Source of the DNA: Adenophora triphylla var. japonica
Lineage: Eukaryota; Streptophyta; Magnoliopsida; Asterales; Campanulaceae
NCBI GenBank assembly: GCA_022495995.1
Contig: JAFEMH010005381.1
Coordinates: 92,001 to 156,000, forward strand
Direction: 5' to 3'
DNA: 64,000 nucleotides
Part shown: positions 21,660 through 33,520 of the stretch, one piece after another
How the letters are laid out: each line of letters opens with the position of its first letter
Numbering within the stretch: position 1 is the first letter of the stretch
Position numbers and translations under genes: made by a program
The notes under the pieces: model-generated
The model's database searches: none
The model's input: the letters and a program-made list of their open reading frames with translations, nothing else
Told to the model about the DNA's origin: nothing

Positions 21660-21674
21660 TGGCGACTCCGCTGG
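21660..21674 (+). other. Primer binding site of element C, tRNA-Arg type, split by element A
   Basis: TGGCGACTCCGCTGG is the first 15 of the 18 bases complementary to the 3' end of a plant tRNA-Arg. The rest (GCTGGGGA, with GCTGG duplicated) is at 62105-62112 on the far side of element A. Confidence 0.85.
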
Positions 21675-21858
21675 TGTAAGTACCCAAATCTGGCTCATGC
21701 CTTCCGGTTAAGTTTCCCGGCAATTCCGGCAAGTTTTCCGGTAATTCCCCGGACTTTCCTAGAGTTTCGGAACAATTCCAGAACTGTTTCAAATCACCTA
21801 AGGGGATAAGAGACTGCTTGGAGCCAAAGAAACACGTTTTTCTTTTATATGGAATTCC

Positions 21859-22060
21859 TTCTAGAAGACTGCCACCTTGCATGTTTCTAGAAGGAACTGC
21901 ATGTGGCTCCTTATGTCGTGCGACACAACCAGCCAGGAAGAGTTCTAGAAGGTTGCCACCTTGCATGTTTCTAGAAGAATCCAGAAGTGGCTACTTATGT
22001 CGTGCGACATAACCAGCCAGGAAGAGTTCTAGAACCATGCCACCTTGCATGTTTCTAGAA
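21859..22060. promoter_or_regulatory. Six TTCTAGAA sites (heat-shock-element-like) in LTR A
   Basis: Sites lie at 21859-21866, 21885-21892, 21943-21950, 21969-21976, 22027-22034 and 22053-22060, ending about 55 bp upstream of the TATA box. TTCnnGAA is the core of plant heat-shock elements. The 3' LTR has the same six at 34964, 34990, 35048, 35074, 35132 and 35158. Heat response is inferred, not shown. Confidence 0.55.
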
Positions 22061-22097
22061 GGAAAACGGTTATGGCTTATCATGTCGTGCGACATAA
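21911..22097. promoter_or_regulatory. Three TTATGTCG-TG-CGACATAA palindromes in LTR A U3
   Basis: Copies are at 21911-21928 (one mismatch), 21995-22012 (perfect) and 22080-22097 (one mismatch), the last about 18 bp before the TATA box. Variants with CA centres lie downstream at 22738-22755 and 22761-22778. Copies also occur at 30205, 30226 and 33191 and in the 3' LTR at 35015, 35099, 35185, 35843 and 35868. Confidence 0.6.
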
Positions 22098-22115
22098 CAA
22101 GACCATGCAGTACTC

Positions 22116-22123
22116 TATAAATA
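22116..22123 (+). promoter_or_regulatory. TATA box of LTR A
   Basis: TATAAATA in ACTCTATAAATAGAGGCC, 441 bp into the LTR. The 3' LTR copy is at about 35222. Confidence 0.75.
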
Positions 22124-23793
22124 GAGGCCTTCACCTCTCATTTTAGACACCTCTTCCACCCCTCAGCTCCCCTCTATGTGGAATACGCCCAGAAGCCTCC
22201 TCCCTCTTCATATACCCCCAAAATATCCACTAATCCTCCCAAAATCAATCCCACGCACACACTTCCCACACACACACTTCATACACACACCAAGAATCAA
22301 GGATTCTCAAGAAACGAAGGCTCAATCCCATCCCCAGAAGCTGCTATTTTGAAGGCCCCTATATCTAACTTGATATAGAGGGTCGTGGTCTTCAAGGGTA
22401 ACGATTTTCTACCCATTTCCTTTCCTTATCTTCATTATACATGGAATCTCTATGCTAAATGCTTTAATAATGTGATATTCTGAATAAAGTTGCATGCTTT
22501 AGCTTCATATTTCATAGATCCACATTTGATTTCATTACATTTCCTATAAAAGCCCCGGTTTGGCTTGGTTTTGCATGAACACTCAAGATGAGTGTGGATC
22601 CCTCATATCCACACCCTCTTGAAGTGTTCATTATTGTTAAACATGCTCCCTGAGATTTGTTGGTGAAGTAACTTGACCATTTTGATGCCTTGTTACCTCT
22701 GCAAATCTCAGCTGTAAAGCCTCTGCAAAATGGCTAGTTATGTCACGCGACATAGGCAGCCTATGTCACGCGACATAAGTAGCCAGTTTTCAGAAGCTTC
22801 ACAGTTTCAAGCTGTAATCTGATGTTAACCCCCATAATGCTAATACCTGATGTTTAGATAATATCTATGTACATAATATGTCATCTTTTCATTAAAATAC
22901 CATTCTCATACATAAAGGTGCATCCTTTGCACCAAAATCCCATTTTTCATGCATTAAAATCATTCCCTTTCCATTTAAAATCCCTTTTCACATTAAAGAT
23001 GCACTCTTTGCACAAAGATCATTTCTTTACATAAAAAGCACCCATTTGCAATCAAATGCATCATTTTCAAACCAAAAATGCCATCTTTTCACATAAAGTA
23101 TCATTTTTACATGCATTCCCCCATGTCCCCATTTGTAACCTTGGAACGGACCGGTGTAAAGTTCTCATCTTTACATTGTTCATCCCATTAAAGGTTTCAT
23201 GATTTCTTTAGAAGGGGACAACCTTGAACCCTATATCTCCAATTATCGCTTAAGAAAGAGTATGAAGCATCTATACGAGCTCAACCGTCTTAAAGCGTAG
23301 GATTGATGGGCTAAGGACCTTCCTTTTCTAAAGAACCTCATCTTTGACCAAAAAGAGAGACATTCTCTCGATCACGCAAGTCCCGAGGGTCCCGAGGTTA
23401 AAATGCGATGATAACAAGTCATAAGATGAGGACGGGATCATAATCCCAAATACATAAAATTCCAAGGAATCCCGAGCGACAACCAACAAATGGTTTGTAC
23501 GTCCGGAAGACAACTTGGGACATTTCCCTCCTTATTTTCAAACACATGCACACAAGAAAGCACGCAAGCAAGCACGATTAATGAAATCTTGGGAGACTTG
23601 CTCCGGCAAGGCACTTTGGGTGAACGCCAAACGTTCTTCCCAAGGGGTAACTTAACCTCCGAACCCAAGTAAAACCTTTTTTTCAAAGTTTTGAGGTAAT
23701 CAAAATGGCGTGGCGACTCCGTTTTTCAAATAACTCGGATGTCTTCAAACTCGCGTGAATCCAACACAAAATTTGGGCACCACATTCATAGTT

Positions 23794-23811
23794 TGGCGAC
23801 TCCGCTGGGGA
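23794..23811 (+). other. Primer binding site of element A, tRNA-Arg type
   Basis: TGGCGACTCCGCTGGGGA, complementary to the 3' end of plant tRNA-Arg, three bases after the LTR. This primer is typical of the Ogre/Tat lineage. Confidence 0.88.
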
Positions 23812-25931
23812 AGATCCCAAAGGAGAAAAGCTTTTATTTTCAAAACTAAAATCGATACTCGGTATATAGGTGGAAACCACTTACCCTTCCTGTACACTCC
23901 CTGACGTGGGAGTTGGGATAACCGGTGGTTTAACAATCCACGTACCAGTATCCCTTTTCGAAAAACAATTTTGAAAAAAAAAAATAAAAGAAAGCTTTTC
24001 CCTTTGAGCGGGTTAGACTCCCATCGCCGATTTCATTAATCGTGCTTGCTTTCTTTACCATGCATTGCATCATTTGCATCTTGGAATCTGTGCATACTTT
24101 GAAACGGGAAACAACCCGAAAAATAGCAAAAGGAGTGGAACCTGGAAAATTGATCCATGCAGTCGTACGGCTCAATCCTCATTGGATTCGACCGGGCGAC
24201 CTCGGTGCAATTCCACCGGGAAAAAACACGGTTAATCCGCAAGTCCTAGCGGCTTGGGGCTACTCGGCTCCATGGCGGGGCTCCCGAAAATTTACGTGCT
24301 TATGTGCCGCATTTTCCCCATCCCGAAAATCATTCCTTTAAAACACATTTATGAAAATCTCTGTTTTAACTCAAAAGGAACATTTTTAGGAGACCGCACA
24401 CTACGCGCACTTTGATATATCCTGTACACTTTGCACGCACGTCCTTCAAACCCGAGGGTGGTTCCAGCTGCGATCCACGGACGGCCTTACGATGATCCCG
24501 GGCGCGCACGGAATCATCCCAACCTCCCCATGGCAGCCAGTGTCGACCAATGCACAGTCCGTGTCACACGTTTCAAAAAACCGTGACTTTTGGTTGGTTT
24601 TTGGTCTAGTCCGTGTCATATAGCCCAGTTACATACCCTCGTAAAGGTCAAACCTTAGTTCATAATGGAAGAAGAACTCTGCCAAAATTCCGACAAGGAA
24701 AAATTGGCGAGATCTCAACTCCAACATTGACTATTGACCTTGACCTGCACGAAATGCGTAAGAGTCAAGACCGAGTCTTTGCCAACAAATCAAAAGATCT
24801 TTCGCTCAAGCGAAGCTCCGCTAAAATTCCGACAAGGAAAAATTGGCAAGATCTTGACCCGACATTGACTTCGATTCTAACTCACGCCCGGCGTATGCAA
24901 CGAAGTTCAATGTGACACTGTGTCATCCGACTTTTGCCGCCCGACCTATGCCTATTATATTCTCGGACATTACCGAAAGTCAAAACGTCATTCGCTCAAG
25001 CGAAATTGCGCCAAAATCCTATCAAGGCGTAAAGACGAGACTTTCCGTGTGCCTTGACTATAATCCGCATCGCTCGTGCGTTGAAAGTTCCTATGACCCG
25101 CTAGACCCGTTAGGAGCGTTCTTTACTCTCGGTCGGTGGGATCTGCGTGCCCTATAGGACCCTCGCCGGGTGTCCACCTGGGAGGTCGAAATACGGGTGG
25201 AATACGAGGGGCTTATAGGACGTAGTGACGGAACCCACTGATCCAGGGATCTAGAGTAGTTGCGAAAAGAAGGGCAAACCCCTTTTCCAACCAAATAGAA
25301 ATAAATAAAAGACATTGTTTTAAGTAAATTTGAACAATTAATGTAATCATAATTGCATTTTCCTATCTCTGATATCCCTAATCGAGACCTCCTCGGTCCG
25401 GTTTCCGATTTTCTATCCCGACCTTTCATGGTCAAACCCTAATCGAGACCTCCTCGGTCCGATTTCCGATTTTCTATTCCGGCCTTTCATGGTCAAATCC
25501 TAATCGAGACCTCCTCGGTCCAATTTCCGATTTTCCTATCTAGACCTTTCATGGTCAAATCCTAATCGAGACCACCTCGGTCCGATTTCCGATTTCCCAT
25601 TCGACCTTTCATGGTCAAATCCTTAATCAAGACCTCCTCGGTCCGATCTCCAAATTTCAATCTTGACCTTTCAAGGTCTCATCTTTTCCGATCAATTAGG
25701 ATTAGGAGAAAATGTGTTTTGAGTAAAAACTTAAGCGATAAGTGCATGTTACTTGAGCCTTTAGCCTAAACACTTACCTTCAAGTCTAAATCTTACCTAC
25801 CTTACCTATCCCCGAGCCTAAACCTTGCCTGTCCCTTTCCCGCAGCGAGAAAGAAGTGGGCTAGAATCTTTGGGTCGGCGGCTTTTCGTAAAACCTTAGG
25901 TTCGGACGGTTCATCGGCTCGAGAGAGTCGA
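23812..25931 (+). other. Leader of element A, non-coding
   Basis: It holds a segment shared with element C (GACCGCACACTACGCGCACTT at 24392, also at 62392). It also has a duplicated ATTCCGACAAGGAAAAATTGG unit (24686 and 24827) and a conserved AGTTGCGAAAAGAAG box at 25258-25272, with counterparts at about 63147 in C and, inverted, about 59196 in B. A 61-bp repeat follows at 25379-25682. No gene is visible. Confidence 0.7.
25379..25682 (+). repeat. Tandem repeat, about 61-bp unit, five copies
   Basis: The unit is AATCGAGACCTCCTCGGTCC plus GATTTCCGATTTTC and GACCTTTCATGGTCAAATCC. GACC...GGTC pairs occur within each unit. Confidence 0.9.
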
Positions 25932-27385
25932 ATGGCGGATTTGACGGAAAACGGTGAGGGTGCGGGGAATCGAGATGGTTAGGAAGGAAGAGTTAGTCAC
26001 GGCTTTGGAAAGCGCCCATAAGGTTCATCGAACAGCAAGCCATGCTCATTGACGCACTCCGTCATCATGGAGTTCGAGTCACGGTTGAGTCGAACGGTTC
26101 TCTGGTGGTAGTCGAAGATGAGACTTTGGAAACAGTGATTTCGGATCCCTTCATCCTATGACCAAGACCCCCCGCCTATAACCAATACCTTCCTCCATCC
26201 ACATACGATCCCTTGCCAAGGACCACTCCTCCTCGGTCCTTTCCAACATCCCGGCTCATCCGGGCTCCATCGCCTCGGCTCCTCGAACGGATTGGGCTTC
26301 ACCTCACTTTGTTCCTCGGTTTCAACAATACACCGCGTTTATGCTCCACTCACATAATCGGTTTGAGATATGTGGCTATGTTACAAGCCCCTATACTCGC
26401 CCGAATGCGATCATGAGTTGCCAAAGGATGATCCGAGTTTTCGGCTATCACCTATCGGACTTAATGAATTCAGCCGTCGGTTTGCTCTACTACAAGTCTG
26501 TTGCCGATTCAGTAACTCGAGAGTCCCGTTGACCCCCATGTGGTAATATTGATGGAACAAGTGAAACAGATGCAAGAGAAGCTTGACCTCATGATGAGTA
26601 TCAATACTCCCTTGACCCAAGATGTCGGACCGGGCAAGGAAATGACTCCACCGAGCATAACCAACGCCACCAAGATTAAGCAAAGAATCAGATTCGGCTC
26701 AAGACTACCCTCACAAAGAAAAGGGTGTCGTAGCTTCCTTCAGCCAAATTCAACAGTGGAACCAATTGGACAGTGAAGATCAAAGTCTTGAGAACAACAA
26801 GGTTTCCCAAAAACCTCTCTCCTTTCACTTTGACAATACAGAGAGGCCTTTAAGCAAGATTCTAGAAGAGCTAATGAAAGAAAAGCTGATAAAGCCACTG
26901 GAGAATTGGAAGCCCAGGAACCCCAGTATTCGGTTGGATGAGTCCAAGCACTGTCTTTTCCATCAATACCCTGGGCACGACACTGATGATTGCACCTATT
27001 TGAGGCATGAGATCCAGAAATTGATAGAAAAGGGAAGCTCGAGAACCTCCATGGGCCGAAAACAGAAAGTTACGGTAAGAGGTCGGTTCAAGAAGAGCAA
27101 GGTCAGAAACGTCAGCCTGATAATTTTGGGATGCCTATGAGCAAAGTTTTCGATGATTTGGTGAAACGAAGCCTTCTCACACCTCTCGAGAATTATAAGC
27201 CAAGAAATCCAAGTAGAGTTGACGGGACCAAGTTACGTGAATACCACAAGCATTATGGTCATGCGACAGACAAGTGTGTGGATACGAAGAAGGAAATTCG
27301 GTGGGCGATCTACGAAGGAAAGCTCAAGTTACTCGGCGAGTCCAACCCGCGAAGAGTAGCTAGACTAGGGTCTACCTATCCTTAA
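25932..27385 (+). pseudogene. gag: Gag remnant of element A with two zinc-finger-like modules
   Basis: An ATG at 25932 reads MADLTENGEGAGNRDG before a stop, similar in style to the element C start at 63411. A coiled segment, EQVKQMQEKLDLMMS, appears near 26555. Two related modules follow. At about 26845-27045: PLSKILEELMKEKLIKPLEN, then CLFHQYPGHDTDDC. At about 27131-27350: PMSKVFDDLVKRSLLTPLEN, then EYHKHYGHATDKC, where the first cysteine is replaced by E-Y. This CxxH...GHxTxxC pattern closes Tat/Ogre Gag proteins. The gag core that should precede it is not recognisable, and no protease or pol follows. The product would have bound RNA in the particle. Confidence 0.72.
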
Positions 27386-27882
27386 GTATAAAAAAAAAGA
27401 AAAAGAAAATAGTCTCTCGATCAACTTTCGTAGGTCCTAGTATTTTTCCTTTCAATCAAGTCCTCCACGGACATTGTATTTAATCTTCAATTTTCTATAA
27501 AAAGAGTCTTCTTCTTTTCTTGCTAGACTTAAGACATTATTTGCACACCTACATTACATTTAATGAAATGGTTTTATTTTATATGATCATTTGCATTGCT
27601 CAACAAATAATCCCTTGAAATAATTAACATTCTGATTAATCGGTGTGAGAAAGTCAACTAATGCCATCAAGCCATACACTTTCCCAAACCATGTTCTCCC
27701 CATCACCTTGACCAAGTCAACGACGGCGGCATCATCAAGGGACGACAAAAGGCCACTCGGCTTCAAAAGATTGACCCCGTGTCGGCAACAACCTAGGAGT
27801 TTGGCTTAGACCTCGAGGTATCAAGAATGTTCAAGCGGGGGCTCGCCTTGGTCCTCATGTGCTTGAGAAAATAAAAAAATGT

Positions 27883-28069
27883 AGTGCAAAAGAGTAATAC
27901 CCGGCTAAGTGAATATCCCAAAAAAGGGCGAGTCTAGGCAAAAAACGGGGTTGCACATATATAAAAAAAAAAAAAAAGAGAATTGGAAAAATCTTAGTGC
28001 AAAAGAGTAATACCCAGCTAGACTGAAAATCCCAAAAGGCAGTCTAGGCAAAAAACAGGGTTGCACATA
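27883..28069 (+). repeat. Duplicated hairpin-forming unit downstream of gag in element A
   Basis: Two copies of GTGCAAAAGAGTAATACCC ... GTCTAGGCAAAAAAC ... GGGTTGCACAT lie at 27883-27957 and 27995-28069. In the second, CTAGACTG (28018-28025) pairs perfectly with CAGTCTAG (28040-28047). The outer GTGCAA/TTGCAC can also pair. Confidence 0.7.
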
Positions 28070-28386
28070 AAAAATAAAAAAAATGAGGCCAAGGACCCAG
28101 CGTCACCAATCAAAAGCTTGACGGACAGGCAAGACCAAAGCTCAGAAAATAAAAGTTGTCGATAACAATGGGACGGTCGAAGCAAAGACAGAAGCATGTA
28201 GGCACGTGCAAATCCTTTCTTCCCCAATGAAAGAGGAAGCAATCAGAAGCAGCCGTCCAAGAATGACTTGGTCAAATAATCATCCCGAGGCCCAAGCCTC
28301 ACCATCCAATCTTTTCATCCGAGCCTTTTCACTAAAAGGAACCACAAATCCCAAATCCCAAAGCCCAAACACAGTCCGGCCAAAGC

Positions 28387-28435
28387 CGAACTACGGCGAC
28401 CTGAGCTCCTCACAATGAGGGGAACGTAGGCAACC
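28387..28435 (+). other. Tat hairpin-like motif (element A, copy 1)
   Basis: It reads CGAACTACGGCGACCTGAGC, then TCCTCACAATGAGGGGAACG and TAGGCAACC; CCTCA/TGAGG forms a stem. It closely matches the copy next to the integrase end in B (45248-45294). Confidence 0.65.
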
Positions 28436-29839
28436 AGAAATGGTCCGGTCATAAACATATCCAAATTCCTGAAAACCCGGTCTCATCAAATGACCTCTCC
28501 CATAAGACACAATCAGATTCCAGAAAACCCGGTCTCATCAATGACCTCCCTATACACAAACTTTTCTTTCACACCAGCCAACCTTGATCCACGACATTGG
28601 TTGACTTTCTCCTCATGATTAATAAGAATGTTTTTTCATATCAAGATTAATGGTTGAATAACCCGAACATCAATAAAGGGTTTTAAGCAATCTTGTGATC
28701 ATTGTAAGTAAAACAAGTTTTCAGATGTCTTGACAAGTCTTCCTTTTCTACATCTTAGGAAAAATAGTGCTAAACACTGATTTTCTGTCAGCAGGGGCTT
28801 CCATACACTTTTACCAACCCTTCTACACTTATACTCTCTCAAAAGAGTCAAACCCAAAGTGAGTTTTTGTGCCTACATCAAATAAGGCCATCAAAATAAC
28901 ACAAAATCGGGATTTATTCCCACCTTTCGAAAAGATATGCCCCTGCATGTATACATTTCTAAAATCTTTTCTTTCACATCTTCTTAAGGTTGACTGATTG
29001 ACTAAATAAAAAAAAAAAAAAAAAAAGAAAAAGGATAGGTTTTCCCTCTTGCTACAATTCGCATTAGAAATTTTGCCTCAGAAACTCTCAAAGGTTGGGA
29101 CTTTGTCAAAGCGTTCCTTTAAACTGGGGCTTCTTTAGCCATTTTTTTTTGGGGTTCGCATCATATTCTTCACTAGGTCCCTAGATAAATTCGATTTTGG
29201 TCAGATCAACCTCAGGATCACTTTCGCATGTACCAATCATATTGGGATCTTCTCCTCAGACCGGGGCTTCACCAAGACCTCACCTACTCAGTTTGTCCAG
29301 CCGGGACTTTATCACCAGGGTTTTGCCAATGAAAGGATCTTTCCTTACTTCAACAAGATATGGGGCTTTTGCAGAAAGTATTTCCTTAAACCGGGGCTTC
29401 GATAAGTTGCATCCATCCCTAGAAGAGAGGATTGGTCACTTCGACATCTGTTAGCATCAGCTTCAAATGCTAGAGTGTGAGAAAAGAACATTCACCGAGA
29501 CCCGAGGTTCAAACCCAGTCTCAGCTCAAGAGGGAATGCTAGTCCACGTTGACAACATCTCAGCAACAACAACAGTTCAGTCCACGCCCAAGGGATACAA
29601 CCCCACCTGTTTGAAACCCGTCTACGTTCCATATGTACATCCAGACCCAGTCCCTACCATATTTCCAAGAGAAAAATCATCCCTAGGCCCAAAGTAACGT
29701 GCCAATTGCTAATGATAACGTTTTCTCCCAAAAGTGCCTCCGTTACTTCTGTCATAACGAGATAACGCCAGGCGACAGTTTCCTAATTGTCAAAACGTCG
29801 AAAATCCTAGACATCGTTCCTAACTGTCTAGGTAAAGCT

Positions 29840-29884
29840 TGAACTACGATCAAGGCTTGATTCCTCCGGGATACGTAGGTAGCC
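29840..29884 (+). other. Tat hairpin-like motif (element A, copy 2)
   Basis: TGAACTACGATCAAGGCTTG, then ATTCCTCCGGGATACGTAGG. It is followed by TTCAGCCATCCGACC...GGTCACC, the same context as the copies near the 3' LTR. Confidence 0.65.
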
Positions 29885-30204
29885 TTTCATAAAGGTTCAG
29901 CCATCCGACCACATTGGTCACCTTTTCCCTTCTCCATTCTCCAATGGTGCGTAAGCTTTTCATAAAAGTCCAATTTTATGACCATATTGGTCACCCCTTT
30001 TGATTTGGAACATTCCTATGAAGGATTGGTTGTTTGACCTCCTAGGTCACCCCGTTTCCATCCTTATAGGAAGGAACCAAATATCTCTTTGCCATTGTCC
30101 CAAGGAGGCCAGGTAGGTGATCTCTTTGATCCCCCAATTCCAACACTCCGCGATCAGTTCCATTCCGAGTTCAAAGGCAATGAAAAGCACGATTCGGAGC
30201 TTAC

Positions 30205-30243
30205 TATGTCGCGCGACATAACAAGCCATGTCGTGCGACATAA
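30205..30243. promoter_or_regulatory. Pair of A-family palindromes
   Basis: TATGTCGCGCGACATA (30205-30220, a perfect 16-bp palindrome) and CATGTCGTGCGACATAA (about 30227-30243), each followed by CAAGCCA. They lie just beyond the end of the antisense gene. Confidence 0.5.
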
Positions 30244-30574
30244 CAAGCCACATCAGACATCAGACATCAGCAGCATCCTGTTTTTCCCAGGGCAATCCCC
30301 GACTTGTCAATAGCTGCAAATACCACCCATCCACTTCTCAGATGCATAGGGGAGGGTTCATTTACCCCATGTACACCCATTGCATTCATATTCAAGCCAA
30401 AAATCCATTCAAATCATTCATATTCAAGCCAAATACCATACCATTGTCATTTCATAAGTGCGTGCAACAAAAGGCTAACAATGTACGTACAAAATGAAAT
30501 AGGCCAAGTCCAAAAGATGTGCATAGCAAAAATAAATGACATGTTTTCCCTAAAAGGGTACAATAGCCAAAAAG

Positions 30575-33029
30575 TCATAAATGTCTAAGGGGAAAGGGGC
30601 TACTCGAATCCTCTCCATCACCCTCTTCATCATCCTCTCCCTCATCTCCATCCTCGTCGTCATCCTCGGCCTCCTCGGCTCATCATCGGGGTCGTCCGAA
30701 GGTGCCTCGTAAGCTATGGTCCCCGTAAGGAGCAAGTTGGTCGCTCGAGCTCGGTGATAACAGTGGAGTCAAGCTCATAGTCCGTGGCCGTCTCAGCTCC
30801 ATCCTCATCCTCATCCTCATCATCATCATCAATCTCAATGGGTCTGTAAAGAGGCACATTTGCAGTCTTTGTCCGAGGCGTCGGTCCTCTAGTGCTCCCG
30901 CTGGTGCCCACGTCATCAGAGCGGCTCTTCTTCCTTCTCGGTTGACCAGGTGGAGAGATATCAATCGAACCCTGTGACCGACACTGATTCTTCCAGAAAC
31001 TCATGCCTTTCTGGAGCTTGCCAATCATGCTCACGAGCGCCGGTATATGCCCCGGTCAAGTGCACCGTAAGCCTGAGCTGACACCTGTTACAAGCAGACA
31101 TAATAAGTGTCAGAATACAGTTCTTGATAACAGAAAGAGATGCAATCAATCCAAGAGATGTAAGGAGCAATACTTACAGATCTAGAACCTCGCGGGAGCA
31201 CCAGATGAGGATGAGTCTGTGACATATCAATATGGGCTCGTCTCATGCGACCGCCACCACGATAATCAATGAAAGTCGGGGCAAAGGAGGTCTAGCTACG
31301 TAGCCGCCGAAGGCCGCGCTATGAGCACCATAACCAACCACAGTGCAGTGGGGATGAAGATGCATGGCCACGTACAAAGTATAGTCCCCTCCCGTGTGTA
31401 GAGATGTGCCGCCATGCCTACAATCGAGCATCTACATTCGCCAACCGGCGAGGCAGCCACATCCTAGCCGGAGGATCATCGTGGGATCCGAGAGCATGCC
31501 TATTCGGCCCATGCTGTCTATACACTCTCTCTCCTAGATACAAGGCGTCTCCAGACAAGCCCACTAGCGACTTGCGACACTCATCAAGTGCGCGGCGATG
31601 ATCCAAATCCAGTCATCGTAACGGCCGGTCCCAGGGAACAAGCTCGGCCTGCGTGGAATCCCTCTCGTGCATGTCGCCGTATCATGGTACGAGGCCGTGA
31701 TCCTGCACCTCGAACCCTCCGGTGTCCGGGTCTGTTTCCTGGCATTCTTTGTCCACCGACGAAGAGCGGGGAAAAGTGGTGGCAGGAAACTCATCCTGTA
31801 TCCGCCACTCATAATGTACCCAAAGTACTCAAAGGGCCAAGCCTGAAAAGGAGAAGAAGAAGTCAAAACAGGGAAAACAAGGGATATAATGAAATGCGCA
31901 AAAGAAAAGAGATCAAGGTTAGAGAATACCTCGAAAGCCAGATGAAAGCAGGTGAAGTACTTCGCCTTCCCTCGGCTGACGTCATCTAGGGCCAAATACA
32001 TCTCGCCTAAACTCCGCTCCCCCAGACAAATTCCCGACAAAGATCCCGTGCTCTCAAAAGCTCCAATAGTGAAACCAAGGCAGTAGATGCGCTGTTAATG
32101 AACAAAGATGTCGGAAAAGCCCACCCATACAAAAGCTCTAGCCAATCTCTCGCTCTCACCGGCTCTCAACGGATCATCTACCATAGTGTAATCCCCGCTT
32201 CCGCCCTCAATCGGGCCATGTAGCACCCTAACTCATATCCATTCCCCTTCTTGATCCGGGGAACGAAACCAAGTAAGCCCATAAAATCATCATCGCAATA
32301 GTCGGGGCTCAACTCCCCGTACGAGGCTCCTCTATGTAGAGCGGCTCATCCGTAAAGGGCGCCCTGTGATGACCGCAAAGTCCAAATGGAGTGACCGGCT
32401 GCCTCACCCCAAGAGAAGTGAAATGAGTGAGTGGTCTCCCACTGTAACTCTCTCGAATGCCCTCACTGCATCCACACTCCTCGAGTGCCCCCGATGGCCT
32501 TCGCCATCTCAAAAATTGCCCTAGCCCAAGAACCGTAAATCATGCCCTTAGGCGAATCCACTCGCTCCTCGGCTACCCTAAGCAAGCTATCCCATAGCCT
32601 CGCCAATCACCTCGTGGAGCCACGGTGCGCAATCCCCGCAAGAAAACATGGCACAAGTATTAATATTTCGTGCTATTTCGAAAATCATCTCAAGCAAAAA
32701 TGGGTCAAAATGTATCAATGAATGGCATGCATTACACCTCCTGCATCAATCTATGATTTCATGCTAGTTCATGATTCAATTCATAAGCCCAGCCAAGGCA
32801 TTCGCCCAAATCAATTTCGCCCAAATTGAAAGAAATTTTCAAGAAACCCTAGGTTTCTTACCTCTTCCTTCTTTCGAACATCCGAAGTATGCTCATCGAG
32901 CTGTGGGTAGAAATCTCCTCTTGGTGCTTCCGGAAGAAACGGCCGTTGATTCCTTTGCACCCCCTTTCTTCGAGTAGCTAAGTTGGCATGTTGAGAAGCC
33001 CTCTTGGTCGGATAGAGCCTAGGAGGCAT
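30575..33029 (-). pseudogene. Antisense plant-mobile-domain-like gene in element A
   Basis: It lies on the strand opposite to the element. The ATG at 33029 opens MPPRLYPTKRASQHANLATR, with a donor after RKKEE (about 32862). The next exon begins near 32650 and reads SLLRVAEERVD, GMIYGSWARAIFEMAKA, HFTSLGV and FTDEPLYIEEPRTG. Then come GEMYLALDDVSRGKAKYF and, after an 87-bp intron (31929 to 31843, GT-AG), AWPFEYFGYIMSGG and PLFPALRRW. These are the kinds of segment seen in PMD-family proteins (LALxYLYxxLD, AWAYExF, PxLxxW). A 93-bp GT-AG intron (31177 to 31085) precedes the last exon, which has an acidic end (EDDDEDGDEGEDDEEGDG). Stops and frameshifts occur near 32340, 32080 and 30720, so it is probably broken. 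PMD proteins in plants are linked to silencing and meristem maintenance; whether this copy acts is unknown. Confidence 0.6.
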
Positions 33030-33190
33030 TCTTCAATTGAAATCGAACTAAAAGTGTTTGATTTCTCTTAATCTCCTTCTCCAATGTTCGCTCTCTCTCT
33101 TCTCACTGTCGCCTCCCTCTCAATTTCAAGCCTAATTAAATTTCAAATGGCGACTGTGCGAATTTTAAAGAAATCTGTTCACCTGGCCTC

Positions 33191-33208
33191 TTATGTCGTG
33201 CGACATAA
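33191..33208. promoter_or_regulatory. A-family palindrome upstream of the antisense gene
   Basis: The perfect TTATGTCGTGCGACATAA lies 162 bp upstream of the antisense ATG (33029). It is the same 18-mer as at 21995 in the LTR U3. A GA-rich leader (minus strand, about 33070-33125) lies between it and the ATG. Confidence 0.55.
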
Positions 33209-33520
33209 TAAGCCTCTGTGGCTTGTTTTTACAATTTTGCCCCCGAAGGCTCCATTTTACAATTTTGCCCCCCCCGTAGGCCTCTTTTACCCTTTTATTG
33301 CCCCTGGCATTTCCAATCATTTTCAATTAAATTTTCCCTCCAGTGCCCCGAGGCTTATTTTACAAATTTACCCCTGTGGCATTTTATTTGCCTTTGGCAT
33401 TTTTAATTCACTTCTTTTATAAAAAAAATTATCAGGATACGTCCTACTTTCTTTACAAAAATCATCGAGTCCTTCTTACTTCTTTAGTCTCTGTTATTTC
33501 CGTCATAAAAAAATAATGTC

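Larger units (their letters stand above)
21675..23790 (+). repeat. 5' LTR of element A (2116 bp)
   Basis: It starts TGTAAGTACCCAAATCTGGC and ends CCACATTCATA (the 3' copy ends CCACATTCACA, giving the expected CA). The U3 contains three tandem units of about 85 bp built from GCCACCTTGCATG, TTCTAGAA and TTATGTCGTGCGACATAA. The TATA box is at 22116-22123. Confidence 0.93.
27386..30574 (+). other. Non-coding region of element A between gag and the antisense gene
   Basis: Protease and pol are absent. The region holds two hairpin-like units (27883-28069), the Tat hairpin-like motif at 28387-28435 and 29840-29884, repeated CCGGGGCTTC phrases at 29115-29405 and two palindromes at 30205-30243. Short open frames here have no recognisable homology. 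Confidence 0.65.

Noticed and set aside
30550..30964. Separate acidic or arginine-rich small proteins on the minus strand
   Set aside because: They are alternative frames over the acidic last exon of the antisense gene in element A.
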